A DNA stretch of 64,000 nucleotides from positions 1,501,501 to 1,565,500 of the forward strand of contig NZ_CP054476.1 in the NCBI RefSeq assembly GCF_013341275.1, written 5' to 3'. The number at the start of each line of letters is the position of its first letter. The stretch's first letter is position 1. Both the position numbers and the translations under genes were made by a program. The notes under the pieces were generated by a model that saw only the letters and a program-made list of their open reading frames with translations, did no database searches and was not told where the DNA came from. Of this stretch, positions 8,065 to 16,433 are shown piece by piece. This DNA is from Methyloligella sp. GL2. Lineage in GTDB: Bacteria; Pseudomonadota; Alphaproteobacteria; Rhizobiales; Methyloligellaceae.

Positions 8065-8817
8065 ATGGCGCGGTGGGATCTGATGACGAGCGACGAGGTG
8101 GGGGCGATGATCGCCGAGGGACGGGATCTCGCCGTCTTGCCGGTCGGCGCGACGGAGCAGCACGGGCCGCATTTGGCTTGCGGCTGCGATACGATCTCGT
8201 CCGAGACGCTGGCGCAGATGGCGGGTGAGAGGGCCAATGTTCTGGTGCTGCCGGGGTTTGCCTATGGCTGCTCGCTCGGCCATACGGATCAATGGCCCGG
8301 CACGTTCTCGCTGCATCCGGGAACGATGATCCAGGCGATGGTGGAACTCGGACGCTGGGCCATGGCGAACGGGCTCAAGAAGCTGCTGTTCCTGTCCGGC
8401 CACGGCACCAACGATGCGCCGTTGCGCAGCGCCATCCTGCAGCTTCGCTACGAGTTTCCGGAAGGGCGCTTCGCCACGATGGGGCTGTGGGATATCTCGC
8501 CGCGTGTTGCCGAGCTCTATTTCCGCGACGGCGCCGATATCCACGCCAATCGCGGCGAGACCTCGATCCTGCTGCATCTGCGCCCCGAAATGGTTCGCAT
8601 GGAGCATGCTTTCGACGTGCCGGACGTGACCCCGGGCACGCATTTCTCCTATGCCATGCCGGCGACCACGCCGACCGGCGTTGTCGGCAGCCCGGCGGAC
8701 TCCTCCGCCGAGGACGGCGAGATGATGGTGGAGACGATCGTCACCGACCTTGCCAATTGGCTGGAGGCGGCGTTGGCTGAGGATTGGCCGGAGCTGCCGC
8801 AAGGGCCCGCGGCCTAG
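8065..8817 (+). CDS. Creatininase-family amidohydrolase
   Basis: 250 residues from the ATG at 8065, which has GAGG six bases upstream; the frame is open further upstream but without coding character. The family's metal site is visible: Glu31, His33 and His36 (GATEQHGPHL), Asp42 (CGCD) and His113 (LSGHGTND). Thr115 replaces the second-metal Glu of true creatininase, as in many family members of other function. These enzymes open cyclic amides or imides such as creatinine. Driven by an apparent sigma-54 promoter and divergent from glnT, it probably releases nitrogen from a cyclic amide (inference). Confidence 0.85.
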   Translation: MARWDLMTSDEVGAMIAEGRDLAVLPVGATEQHGPHLACGCDTISSETLAQMAGERANVLVLPGFAYGCSLGHTDQWPGTFSLHPGTMIQAMVELGRWAMANGLKKLLFLSGHGTNDAPLRSAILQLRYEFPEGRFATMGLWDISPRVAELYFRDGADIHANRGETSILLHLRPEMVRMEHAFDVPDVTPGTHFSYAMPATTPTGVVGSPADSSAEDGEMMVETIVTDLANWLEAALAEDWPELPQGPAA

Positions 8818-8861
8818 TCCACCCCGCGCCTCTAGGCGGCGCGCGGAACCGGGCGAGATAA

Positions 8862-8918
8862 TTGGATCGAGGCGATTTGGATCGAAGCAATTTGGATCGA
8901 AACAATTTGGATCGAAAC
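8862..8918. repeat. 15-bp tandem repeat, 3.8 copies, abutting a start codon
   Basis: Units at 8862, 8877, 8892 and 8907 begin TTGGATCGA; copy 3 is TTGGATCGAAACAAT and the last copy is cut to 12 bases where the ATG at 8919 follows. The period is a multiple of three and in frame with the downstream gene, so if translated from the TTG at 8862 it would add a repeating Leu-Asp-Arg-x-x pentapeptide. Each copy also holds a GGATCGA segment resembling a weak ribosome-binding site. Confidence 0.9.
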
Positions 8919-9374
8919 ATGGCCGATACGCAGCGGGAGCGATGCGATCCCGACTTCTTCGCGCTTCTCACCGGAAGCTATGCGCGGCTGGTCGGGCGTC
9001 CGCTGGTGGCGCCGGGGCAGGGGCCGGCATGGCTCTACGACGCGGCGCCGTTTGCGGTGCTGGCGCATGACACGCAAGCCGATCCGCATTTCGTCTATGC
9101 CAACAAGGCCGCGCAACGCTGCTTCGAATATGGCTGGGAGGAGATCGTCGGGCTGCCATCGCGGCTTTCCGCCGAGCCGCAGGAGCGGGCCGAGCGTCAG
9201 CGTCTGCTTGATGCGGTGACGCAGGACGGCTTCGTCACCGGCTATCGTGGCGTCCGCATCGCCAAGTCGGGCCGCCGCTTTTTCATCGAGGACGGGCTGA
9301 TCTGGCAGCTCTTCGACGAAGCCGGCATCTATCGCGGCCAAGCGGCGACCTTCTCCACATGGCGCGATGTCTAG
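8919..9374 (+). CDS. MEKHLA (PAS-related) domain protein
   Basis: 151 residues from the ATG at 8919. It resembles bacterial MEKHLA-domain proteins, a PAS-like small-ligand or light/redox-sensing fold: VLAHDTQADPHFVYANKAA and the FEYGWEEIVGLPSRLSAEP stretch are typical. No output domain is attached, so it may act as a stand-alone sensor. A start at the in-frame TTG 8862 would add 19 residues of pentapeptide-like repeat. The last CDS before it ends about 100 nt upstream, on the same strand. Confidence 0.75.
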   Translation: MADTQRERCDPDFFALLTGSYARLVGRPLVAPGQGPAWLYDAAPFAVLAHDTQADPHFVYANKAAQRCFEYGWEEIVGLPSRLSAEPQERAERQRLLDAVTQDGFVTGYRGVRIAKSGRRFFIEDGLIWQLFDEAGIYRGQAATFSTWRDV

Positions 9375-9458
9375 GATTTAGCGCGTAGTGTCGTCGCAGG
9401 GCGGAGGTTGCACTTGCGAGGCAAAACTCTTCTCCGCTAAGTGGCAAAGCTTCATCGG

Positions 9459-9563
9459 ACCGGGCCTTTTGCAGGCCGGGTGGCTTGGCCGGGCGCCTAT
9501 CCCTCGGATAACGACAATCGCGGAGCACCCCTTGCGCATGACGCAAGGTTCGGCCGGAGGCCG
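9459..9563 (+). promoter_or_regulatory. Hairpin-rich leader upstream of the SulP gene
   Basis: Three successive hairpins lie 35-140 nt upstream of the SulP start: 9459-9481 (9-bp stem, one mismatch, loop TTTGC), 9530-9548 (7-bp stem, loop CATGA) and 9551-9563 (CGGCC / GGCCG). A purine-rich single-stranded stretch sits between the first and second. This could be a structured 5' UTR controlling the transporter. Structured RNA candidates have been described upstream of SulP genes in alphaproteobacteria, but I cannot match this to a covariance model by eye. Confidence 0.35.
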
Positions 9564-9597
9564 GACGCTGGATTGCCGCTCCCCTCAGGTTTGACGC

Positions 9598-11082
9598 ATG
9601 TTTTCTCTCGCCTCACTGCGCAGTGAATGGCTGGCCAATCCGCGCGGCGATATCCTTGCCGGTATCGTGGTGGCGCTGGCGCTGATTCCGGAAGCCATCG
9701 GGTTTTCGATCATCGCCGGGGTCGATCCCAAGGTCGGTCTCTACGCCTCCTTCTCCATCGCCGTGATCATCTCTCTGGTCGGCGGGCGTCCCGGCATGAT
9801 CTCGGCGGCGACCGCCTCGGTGGCGGTTCTCGTGGTGCCGCTGGTGCGCGATCACGGGGTGCAATATCTGTTCGCCGCGACCATCCTGATGGGCATCATT
9901 CAGGTGATCGCCGGTTTTCTGCGCCTCGATCTTCTGATGCAATACGTCTCGCGATCGGTGGTCACCGGCTTCGTCAACGCGCTGGCGATCCTGATCTTCA
10001 TGGCGCAATTCCCGCAGCTCATCGGGGTGCATTGGCTGACCTACCCCATGGTCGCCGGCGGCCTGGCGATCATCTACCTGTTCCCCTATGTGACCAAGAT
10101 GGTGCCCTCGCCGCTGATCGCCATCATCGTGCTGACGGTGATCTCGATCTATTTGGGGCTGGAGGTGAACACTGTCGGCGATATGGGGCAGCTTCCCGAT
10201 GCGCTGCCGTCCTTCGCACTGCCCGACGTGCCGCTCACCTTCGAGACCTTGCGCATCATCTTTCCGTATTCGCTGACGATGGCGGCGGTTGGCCTGCTTG
10301 AATCGCTTCTGACGGCGCAGATCGTCGACGATCTGACCGACACGCCGAGCGATAAGCGGCGCGAGTGCAAGGGCCAGGGCATCGCCAATTTCGTCACCGG
10401 GTTTTTCGGCGGGATGGGCGGCTGCGCCATGATCGGCCAGTCGGTGATCAACGTGAAATCCGGCGGCAGCACCCGGCTCTCGACCTTCGTCGCCGGCGCC
10501 TTCCTGCTGTTCCTGATCGTGGTGCTGGGGCCGCTGGTCAGCCAGATCCCGATGCCTTCGCTGGTGGCGGTGATGATCATGGTCTCCATCGGCACGTTCA
10601 GCTGGAAGTCGATCAAGGATCTGAAGCGCCATCCCTGGCAGTCTTCGGTGGTGATGGTGGTCACCGTCATCGTCGTGGTCTGGACCCACGATCTGGCGCA
10701 GGGCGTGCTGGCGGGCGTTCTACTCAGCGGGCTGTTCTTCGCCAGCAAGGTACGCGGCCTGTTCACGGTGAGCTCGGAGCTGTCGCCGGATGGCACCTGC
10801 CGCACCTATCGCATCGTCGGACAGGTGTTCTTCGCCTCCACCGAGCGCTTTGTCGACGCGTTCGATTTCAAGGAAGTGTTGGATAAGGTCGTTATCGATG
10901 TCTCGGCGGCGCATTTCTGGGATATCTCGGCGGTAGGCACGCTGGACGAAGCGGTGCATAAGTTCCGCCGCGAAGGGGCGAGCGTCGAGGTGGTGGGGCT
11001 GAACGAGGCCAGCGCCACCATGGTCGATAAATTCGCCACCCATGATAAGCCGGGCGGCGAGAGCCAGCCGGCCGGGCATTAG
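9598..11082 (+). CDS. SulP-family anion transporter with STAS domain
   Basis: 494 residues. About ten to twelve hydrophobic segments cover residues 15-380, beginning with the SulP signature region ([19 protein letters not shown]). A cytoplasmic STAS domain fills roughly 395-485 ([20 protein letters not shown]). SulP proteins carry sulfate, bicarbonate or carboxylates across the inner membrane, and the substrate cannot be read from sequence. An AGG eight bases before the ATG is the ribosome-binding site. It is followed after 8 nt by a universal stress protein gene, a pairing often seen with bicarbonate/sulfate SulP carriers. Confidence 0.9.
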   Translation: MFSLASLRSEWLANPRGDILAGIVVALALIPEAIGFSIIAGVDPKVGLYASFSIAVIISLVGGRPGMISAATASVAVLVVPLVRDHGVQYLFAATILMGIIQVIAGFLRLDLLMQYVSRSVVTGFVNALAILIFMAQFPQLIGVHWLTYPMVAGGLAIIYLFPYVTKMVPSPLIAIIVLTVISIYLGLEVNTVGDMGQLPDALPSFALPDVPLTFETLRIIFPYSLTMAAVGLLESLLTAQIVDDLTDTPSDKRRECKGQGIANFVTGFFGGMGGCAMIGQSVINVKSGGSTRLSTFVAGAFLLFLIVVLGPLVSQIPMPSLVAVMIMVSIGTFSWKSIKDLKRHPWQSSVVMVVTVIVVVWTHDLAQGVLAGVLLSGLFFASKVRGLFTVSSELSPDGTCRTYRIVGQVFFASTERFVDAFDFKEVLDKVVIDVSAAHFWDISAVGTLDEAVHKFRREGASVEVVGLNEASATMVDKFATHDKPGGESQPAGH

Positions 11083-11090
11083 GGGGCCAA

Positions 11091-11939
11091 ATGAAACGGA
11101 TACTCGCCTGCATCGACGCATCGTCCTACGCGACCAGCGTTTGCGAGCTGACCGCCTGGGCGGCGACCCGGCTCAACGCCTCGGTCGATCTTCTGCACGT
11201 GGTGCAGCGCAAGGATGCGGTGGCGGCGCGCCACGATCTCAGCGGCGCTATCGGGCTTGGCGTGAAGAGCGAGCTGCTGGAGGAGCTGACCCGGATCGAC
11301 GAGGCGGAGGGCAAGCTCGCCATCAAGAAGGGCCGCGTGCTGCTGGCAACGGCCGAAGATGCGCTGCAAAAGGCGGGCGTGACCGACATCGAGAAGCTGC
11401 ACCGCCATGGCGGCATCGTCGACACCATCACCGAATGCGAGGCGGATGCCAATCTGGTGGTGGTGGGCAAGCGCGGCGCCTCGCACGAATTCGCCGCCGA
11501 TCATATCGGCTCGCAGATCGAGCGCGTGGTGCGGGCCAGCGTCAAACCGGTGTTGATCGCCTGCCGCAAGGTGAAGGCGCCGGAAAGCGTGGTGCTGGCC
11601 TATGACGGCAGCGCGGCGGCCAAGGCGGCGCTCGATGCGGTGGCGAAGTCTCCGCTGTTCACCGGGCTTCCGGTGCATGTGGTGGTGGCCGGACCGGACG
11701 ACGCCAAGCATCAAAGCCGGCTGGACGAAGCCGCCATGCGCCTCGACGAAAAAGAGCCGACCCTGGCGCTGCGCGATGGATCGGCGGAAGCCGTGATCGG
11801 CGCGTATATGGAAGAGCTGCCTAACGGCTTGCTGGTGATGGGCGCTTACGGCCATTCCCCGCTGCGCAGCCTGGTGGTGGGTAGCACGACCACGGCGATG
11901 ATCCGCACCGTGCATGTGCCGGTGCTGCTGGTCCGCTAA
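11091..11939 (+). CDS. Tandem universal stress protein (two UspA domains)
   Basis: 282 residues forming two UspA-like halves. The first (residues 1-160) starts KRILACIDASSYA and includes LVVVGKRGA; the second (165-282) starts VVLAYDGSAAAK and ends with the ATP-binding-type loop GAYGHSPLRSLVVGS. Cytoplasmic. It follows the SulP gene by 8 nt with its own ribosome-binding site (GGGGG) and so is surely co-transcribed. A role in modulating the transporter or in envelope stress is inferred only from position. Confidence 0.88.
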   Translation: MKRILACIDASSYATSVCELTAWAATRLNASVDLLHVVQRKDAVAARHDLSGAIGLGVKSELLEELTRIDEAEGKLAIKKGRVLLATAEDALQKAGVTDIEKLHRHGGIVDTITECEADANLVVVGKRGASHEFAADHIGSQIERVVRASVKPVLIACRKVKAPESVVLAYDGSAAAKAALDAVAKSPLFTGLPVHVVVAGPDDAKHQSRLDEAAMRLDEKEPTLALRDGSAEAVIGAYMEELPNGLLVMGAYGHSPLRSLVVGSTTTAMIRTVHVPVLLVR

Positions 11940-11967
11940 GCGAAAGCGGCGATCTTTCGTCGTTAGC
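11935..11967. terminator. Hairpin over converging stop codons
   Basis: An imperfect stem pairs 11935-11946 with 11954-11967 around a 7-nt loop (CGGCGAT), covering the stop codons of the UspA and TetR genes. There is no T-run, so terminator function is uncertain. Confidence 0.35.
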
Positions 11968-12547
11968 GGCGTCCGGTGGGTGCGGTCAGGTCGCCGGCGA
12001 TAATCTCGGCGAAGAGACGGCCGATCATCTGCTCCAGCGCGCCGTTGCCGTCTTCCTGCAAAGGAGCGAGCTGCACCACATCGCGCATAATGCTGAAGCC
12101 GGCGAGGACGGCGGCGGCCAGGGCGGCCCGTTCGGGCGCTGGCGGTTTCAGGCGCGCCGATAGGGGCTCGATGAAGCTCTCCAGAATATGGGTGCGCAGC
12201 ACCTCGGTGGCCTCGGCGCTGGTAAGGGAATGGACCACGATGCCGAGGGGCGAGATGCCATAGGGAAGGTCTGTGCTGGTGTCCCCTAAGATCATCCGTT
12301 CCGTGAGACTCGCGGCGATATCGGCATCTTCCTCAGGAAGGATATGCTCCGGCCGCATAACGGCCTTCACCGCGGCGGTGAACAGCGCCTGTTTCGACCC
12401 ATAGCAGCGATGCACATAGGCGACGTCGACGCCGGCATCGGCGGCGATGGCGCGCAATCCGGTCTGTTCGTAGGAAGCTTCGGAAAAACGCCGGACCGCG
12501 GCTTCCAGGATCCGCTCCCGGGTGGTCTGTGCTTCTGAATGACGCAT
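11963..12547 (-). CDS. TetR/AcrR-family transcriptional repressor
   Basis: 194 residues from the ATG at 12547 (the frame also allows a TTG one codon upstream). The N-terminal HTH is typical: TRERILEAAVRRFSE, then GLRAIAADAGVDVAYVHRCYGSK. The C-terminal half (about 65-194) is a helical ligand-binding domain. Divergent from the lipoprotein hydrolase at 12656, with a perfect 11-bp palindrome between them that is its probable operator. The inducer is unknown. Confidence 0.88.
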   Translation of the reverse strand: MRHSEAQTTRERILEAAVRRFSEASYEQTGLRAIAADAGVDVAYVHRCYGSKQALFTAAVKAVMRPEHILPEEDADIAASLTERMILGDTSTDLPYGISPLGIVVHSLTSAEATEVLRTHILESFIEPLSARLKPPAPERAALAAAVLAGFSIMRDVVQLAPLQEDGNGALEQMIGRLFAEIIAGDLTAPTGRR

Positions 12548-12596
12548 CAAAGGCTCGCTAAGAATCGATTGCCATCGAGAGGCTTACCCCATTAGG

Positions 12597-12622
12597 ACTA
12601 AGTCAACGACTGTTGACTTAGT
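12597..12622. promoter_or_regulatory. Probable TetR operator (11-bp inverted repeat)
   Basis: ACTAAGTCAAC (12597-12607), a 4-base spacer GACT, then GTTGACTTAGT (12612-12622): a perfect dyad of 11-bp arms. Each arm contains TTGACT in one orientation, which could serve as overlapping -35 elements for the two divergent genes. The size and position fit a TetR dimer-pair site. Confidence 0.7.
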
Positions 12623-12655
12623 TTTACACGTCACTTTCCCAACGGGGGATCGGGT

Positions 12656-13816
12656 ATGGCGACGATCATGCGGCCGGGGGCTATCGCGCGGCGTCCGGCG
12701 AGCGCCGACTGGCGGATTGCCGCGGCGATTGTTTTGGCGCTGGTGCTTGGCGGCTGCGCGCGGCCGGGCCCGGAGGTGCTGAGGCCGATCGGCGGAACCG
12801 TGCAGGGCGCCAAGACGGTGACGGTCGCGGTGGCGACGACACGGGCGCGGGCCGCATCCGGCTCCAATGTGTTCACCGTCGCGCGGGCCAGGCAGACCAA
12901 CTATGCGTCCTTCACCATCTCGGTCCCGCCGGGGCATCGGCCGGGCAAGGTCGAGTGGGCGCGCGGGCGTCCCAACCCGGCGAAGCATTTTGTGACGGTG
13001 GATCAGAGCATCCTCGATCAGCGTAGCTTCGCGCGCGATGTCGCGCGCCGCGCTGCGCAATATCCGGGGCATCGCGTCGGCGTCCTCGTGCATGGCTACA
13101 ACACGAATTTCCAGGAAGCTCTGTTCCGGCTTGCTCAGATGTCGGCAGATACGGATATGAAGGCGGCGCCGGTGCTGTTTGCCTGGCCGTCCGAGGCGCG
13201 GCTCAACGGCTATGTCGCCGACAAGGACGCCGTCACCTATTCCCGCGACAGTCTGGTGCAGATGCTCACTGCGCTTACCCGCGAGCCGGGCACCGGACGC
13301 ATCACCGTCTTCGCCCACAGCATGGGGACGTGGCTCACCATGGAGGCGCTGCGGCAGCTGCGGCTGACCGGCCGGAACGACGTGATCCGGCGGCTTGAAG
13401 TCGTGCTTGCGGCGCCGGATATCGATGTCGATGTGTTCGCCGAGCAGCTGAAGGTGATTGGGCCGATGTCGCCGCCGCTGACGCTGCTGGTCTCTCCGGA
13501 CGATCGCGCGCTCGGATTTTCCAGCCGTATCGCCGGCGACCGCGAGCGGGTCGGCCGGTTGAACGTGGCAGACCCGCGGGTGCAGGCGGCCGCGCGGTCG
13601 GCGCATGTCGAGGTGATCGATATCTCGGCGTTCAAGGGGTCGGACGGTCTCAATCACGACCGCTATGTCGGTTTGGCATCGGCCTATCCGCATCTGGTGG
13701 CCGAGGCTGCCGACAACAAATCCTTCCAGAAAGCCGGTGCTTATGTGCTCGACACGGTCGGGGTAACGCTCTCAAGCCCGTTCGTCTACTCGAGCCGCGC
13801 ATTGGCTGGGCGATAA
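12656..13816 (+). CDS. Lipoprotein alpha/beta hydrolase (DUF900 family)
   Basis: 386 residues. A signal with lipobox (VLGGC, Cys near residue 34) predicts a lipid-anchored envelope protein. The hydrolase core has the oxyanion motif VLVHGYNTNF (about 142-151) and the nucleophile elbow AHSMGT (about 219-224). It matches the DUF900 esterase-like family, common in alphaproteobacteria, of unknown substrate. It is divergent from the TetR gene across a strong palindrome and so is likely its repressed target. Confidence 0.85.
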   Translation: MATIMRPGAIARRPASADWRIAAAIVLALVLGGCARPGPEVLRPIGGTVQGAKTVTVAVATTRARAASGSNVFTVARARQTNYASFTISVPPGHRPGKVEWARGRPNPAKHFVTVDQSILDQRSFARDVARRAAQYPGHRVGVLVHGYNTNFQEALFRLAQMSADTDMKAAPVLFAWPSEARLNGYVADKDAVTYSRDSLVQMLTALTREPGTGRITVFAHSMGTWLTMEALRQLRLTGRNDVIRRLEVVLAAPDIDVDVFAEQLKVIGPMSPPLTLLVSPDDRALGFSSRIAGDRERVGRLNVADPRVQAAARSAHVEVIDISAFKGSDGLNHDRYVGLASAYPHLVAEAADNKSFQKAGAYVLDTVGVTLSSPFVYSSRALAGR

Positions 13817-14043
13817 GAGACGCCCCGTAACAGGCCCAATATTGGGAATCCTGATTACCGGATAAGTAATTGAAATTGAATGAGACTTATCAGCGCACGG
13901 CGTTCCGTAGCCGTCTCGCGCGCGTATAAGCTTGCGATACGACATCCCCGATCGACGACGGGGAGCTGAAACCTAACCGCAAAATTCGGGTGCGGCGGAG
14001 AGAAACCGCCATGGGGACGCCAGGCCTCGAAAGGGAACACAGC

Positions 14044-16395
14044 ATGTCTTCCGACAACGGACACAAGGCAGACGACGATGCGCACGCCGCCGGCGGGTGG
14101 GGCGCGGTAAACGCGACCGAGAAGCATCTCAGCCGCCAGAAAATTCTGATGAAGGGCAACAAGATCCTTCTCTCGATGAACAAGCCGGGCGGTTTCGACT
14201 GTCCGAGCTGTGCCTGGCCCGATCCGAAAAAGCCGCATATGGCGGAGTATTGCGAGAACGGCGCCAAGGCCGTCGCCTGGGAGGCGACGCGCAAGCGGAC
14301 CGGGCCGGAGTTCTTTGCCAAACACACTGTCTCGGAGCTGCTCACCTGGTCCGATTTCGAGCTGGAGGATCAGGGCCGGCTCACCCATCCGATGCGCTAC
14401 AACGCGCAGACCGACAAATACGAGCCGGTGAGCTGGGATACGGCGTTCAGCGAGATCGGCGAGTTCGTTCGCGGCTGCGATCCCAAACGGGTCAATCTCT
14501 ATACGTCAGGCCGCACCTCCAACGAGGCCGCCTTCCTCTGGCAGCTCTATGGAAGGCTGATCGGCACCAACAATTTCCCCGACTGCTCGAATATGTGCCA
14601 CGAGACCACCACGGTGGCGCTGCCCGAAAGCATCGGCATCGGCAAGGGTACGGTGACGCTGGACGATTGGAAGCATTGCGATGCGCTGTTCATCATCGGC
14701 CAGAATCCCGGCACCAACAGCCCGCGCATGCTGGCCTATTTGCACGATATGGCGAAGCGCGGCGTGCCGATCGTCTCGTTCAATCCGCTGAAAGAGCGCG
14801 GGCTGATCCGTTTCACCGATCCGCAGAGCCCGAAGGAGATGCTGACCGGCCGGGCCCAGACCATCTCTTCCAGCTATTATCAGCTGCGCACCGGCGGTGA
14901 CATCCTGGCCATGCAGGGCATGTGCAAGCTGGTGATCGAGGCCGACGATGCGGCCAAGGCAGCCGGGCGTCCGCGCATTCTCGACGTGCCGTTCCTCAAT
15001 CAGCACACCCATGGCTTCGAGGAATTCGCCGATCACGTGCGCCAGCTCTCCTGGGCCGATATCGAACTCTACACCTCGCTGTCCCGGGCGCAGATCGAGC
15101 ATGCCGCCAACATCTATATGAAGGCCAAGAACGTGATCTGCTGCTGGGGCATGGGCATCACCCAGCACCGGCGCGGCGGCGATGCCATGCAGCAGATCGT
15201 CAATCTCTTGCTGCTGCGCGGCAATATCGGCCGGCCCGGCGCAGGACCTTGCCCGGTGCGCGGCCATTCCAACGTGCAGGGCGACCGCACCGTCGGCATC
15301 TATCAGAAGCCGAAGGAGCCGTTCCTTGCCAAGTTGGACGAGGTGTTCGGCTTCGAGAGCCCGCGCGAGTGGGGCAACGACACCGCCGAATGCTGCGAGG
15401 ATATCCTGGAAGGCAAGGTCGACGTCTTCCTCGGCATGGGCGGCAATTTCTTCCGCGCCATCCCCGATCTGGAGCGTGTTTGCGCCAAGGTGAAGGATAT
15501 CGGGCTGACCATGCATGTCGGCATCAAGCTGAACCGCAGCCATCTTCTGACCGGCAAACGCGCCTATATCTTCCCGGCGCTGGGGCGCACCGAATCCGAC
15601 TGGCAGAAGACCGGGCGCCAGACCATCACCGTGGAGGACAGCTTCTCCATGGTGCATGGCTCCACCGGCATGGTGAAGCCGGCGAGCGAGCATTTGCGCT
15701 CCGAGCCCTTCATCGTCGCCGGCCTCGCCAAGGCGACCGTGGCCGACAAGGCCGATATCGACTGGGACGCGATGGTTCAGGATTACGACCTGATCCGCGA
15801 CAAGATCGAGGCGGTCTTCCCCGACCAGTTCACCGACTACAATGCGCGCATCCTGGAGCCTGGCGGGTTCCGCATGCCGAACAGTGCCTCGGAGCGGATC
15901 TGGAACACGCCGACGGGAAAGGCCAACTTCCTGTTCAATCCGAATCTGAGAGACAACGACGATACGGTTCCGGATTCGGGCATTCTGCAGCTGATGACGC
16001 TGCGCAGCCACGATCAGTTCAACACCACGGTTTACTCCAATAACGATCGCTATCGCGGCATCACCAACGAGCGCATGGTGGTGTTCATGAACGAGCGGGA
16101 TATCGAGGAGCTGGGGCTCGCCGAGAACGACATCATCGAGTTCCAGGCCGCGGCGGCGGACAAGATCGAGCGCAAGGTCTCGGGCTTCAGAGTGGTGCCG
16201 TTCGACATGCCGCAAGGCTGCTGCGGCGCCTATTACCCGGAGACCAATCCGCTGCTGTCGCTGGCCCATCGCGACGAGCGCAGCAACACGCCGGCTTCCA
16301 AAGGCGTGCCGGTGAAGATTGTGCCGGTGAAGCAAGCCGCCGCGGCCAAGCCGGGGCAGGGCGCCTCCGACGCCGAGCTGGTGCCGGCGGAGTAA
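14044..16395 (+). CDS. FdhF/YdeP-family molybdopterin oxidoreductase
   Basis: 783 residues from the ATG at 14044 (AGGGA seven bases upstream); an ATG at 14011 would add 11. It has the YdeP-type N-terminus with GFDCPSCAWPDPKK and the molybdopterin-binding regions of formate-dehydrogenase-H-like proteins (GRTSNEAAFLWQL, IGQNPGTNSPRM, MGITQHRRGGDAM, VRGHSNVQGDRT), plus the C-terminal dinucleotide-binding domain. There is no in-frame TGA, so no selenocysteine. No electron-transfer partner or Tat signal is present, implying a soluble cytoplasmic enzyme. YdeP is linked to acid resistance in E. coli, but the substrate is not established. Confidence 0.9.
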   Translation: MSSDNGHKADDDAHAAGGWGAVNATEKHLSRQKILMKGNKILLSMNKPGGFDCPSCAWPDPKKPHMAEYCENGAKAVAWEATRKRTGPEFFAKHTVSELLTWSDFELEDQGRLTHPMRYNAQTDKYEPVSWDTAFSEIGEFVRGCDPKRVNLYTSGRTSNEAAFLWQLYGRLIGTNNFPDCSNMCHETTTVALPESIGIGKGTVTLDDWKHCDALFIIGQNPGTNSPRMLAYLHDMAKRGVPIVSFNPLKERGLIRFTDPQSPKEMLTGRAQTISSSYYQLRTGGDILAMQGMCKLVIEADDAAKAAGRPRILDVPFLNQHTHGFEEFADHVRQLSWADIELYTSLSRAQIEHAANIYMKAKNVICCWGMGITQHRRGGDAMQQIVNLLLLRGNIGRPGAGPCPVRGHSNVQGDRTVGIYQKPKEPFLAKLDEVFGFESPREWGNDTAECCEDILEGKVDVFLGMGGNFFRAIPDLERVCAKVKDIGLTMHVGIKLNRSHLLTGKRAYIFPALGRTESDWQKTGRQTITVEDSFSMVHGSTGMVKPASEHLRSEPFIVAGLAKATVADKADIDWDAMVQDYDLIRDKIEAVFPDQFTDYNARILEPGGFRMPNSASERIWNTPTGKANFLFNPNLRDNDDTVPDSGILQLMTLRSHDQFNTTVYSNNDRYRGITNERMVVFMNERDIEELGLAENDIIEFQAAAADKIERKVSGFRVVPFDMPQGCCGAYYPETNPLLSLAHRDERSNTPASKGVPVKIVPVKQAAAAKPGQGASDAELVPAE

Positions 16396-16433
16396 GCGAC
16401 CGGTCCGTTGCTCTGCTGACGGGATGAAAGCGC

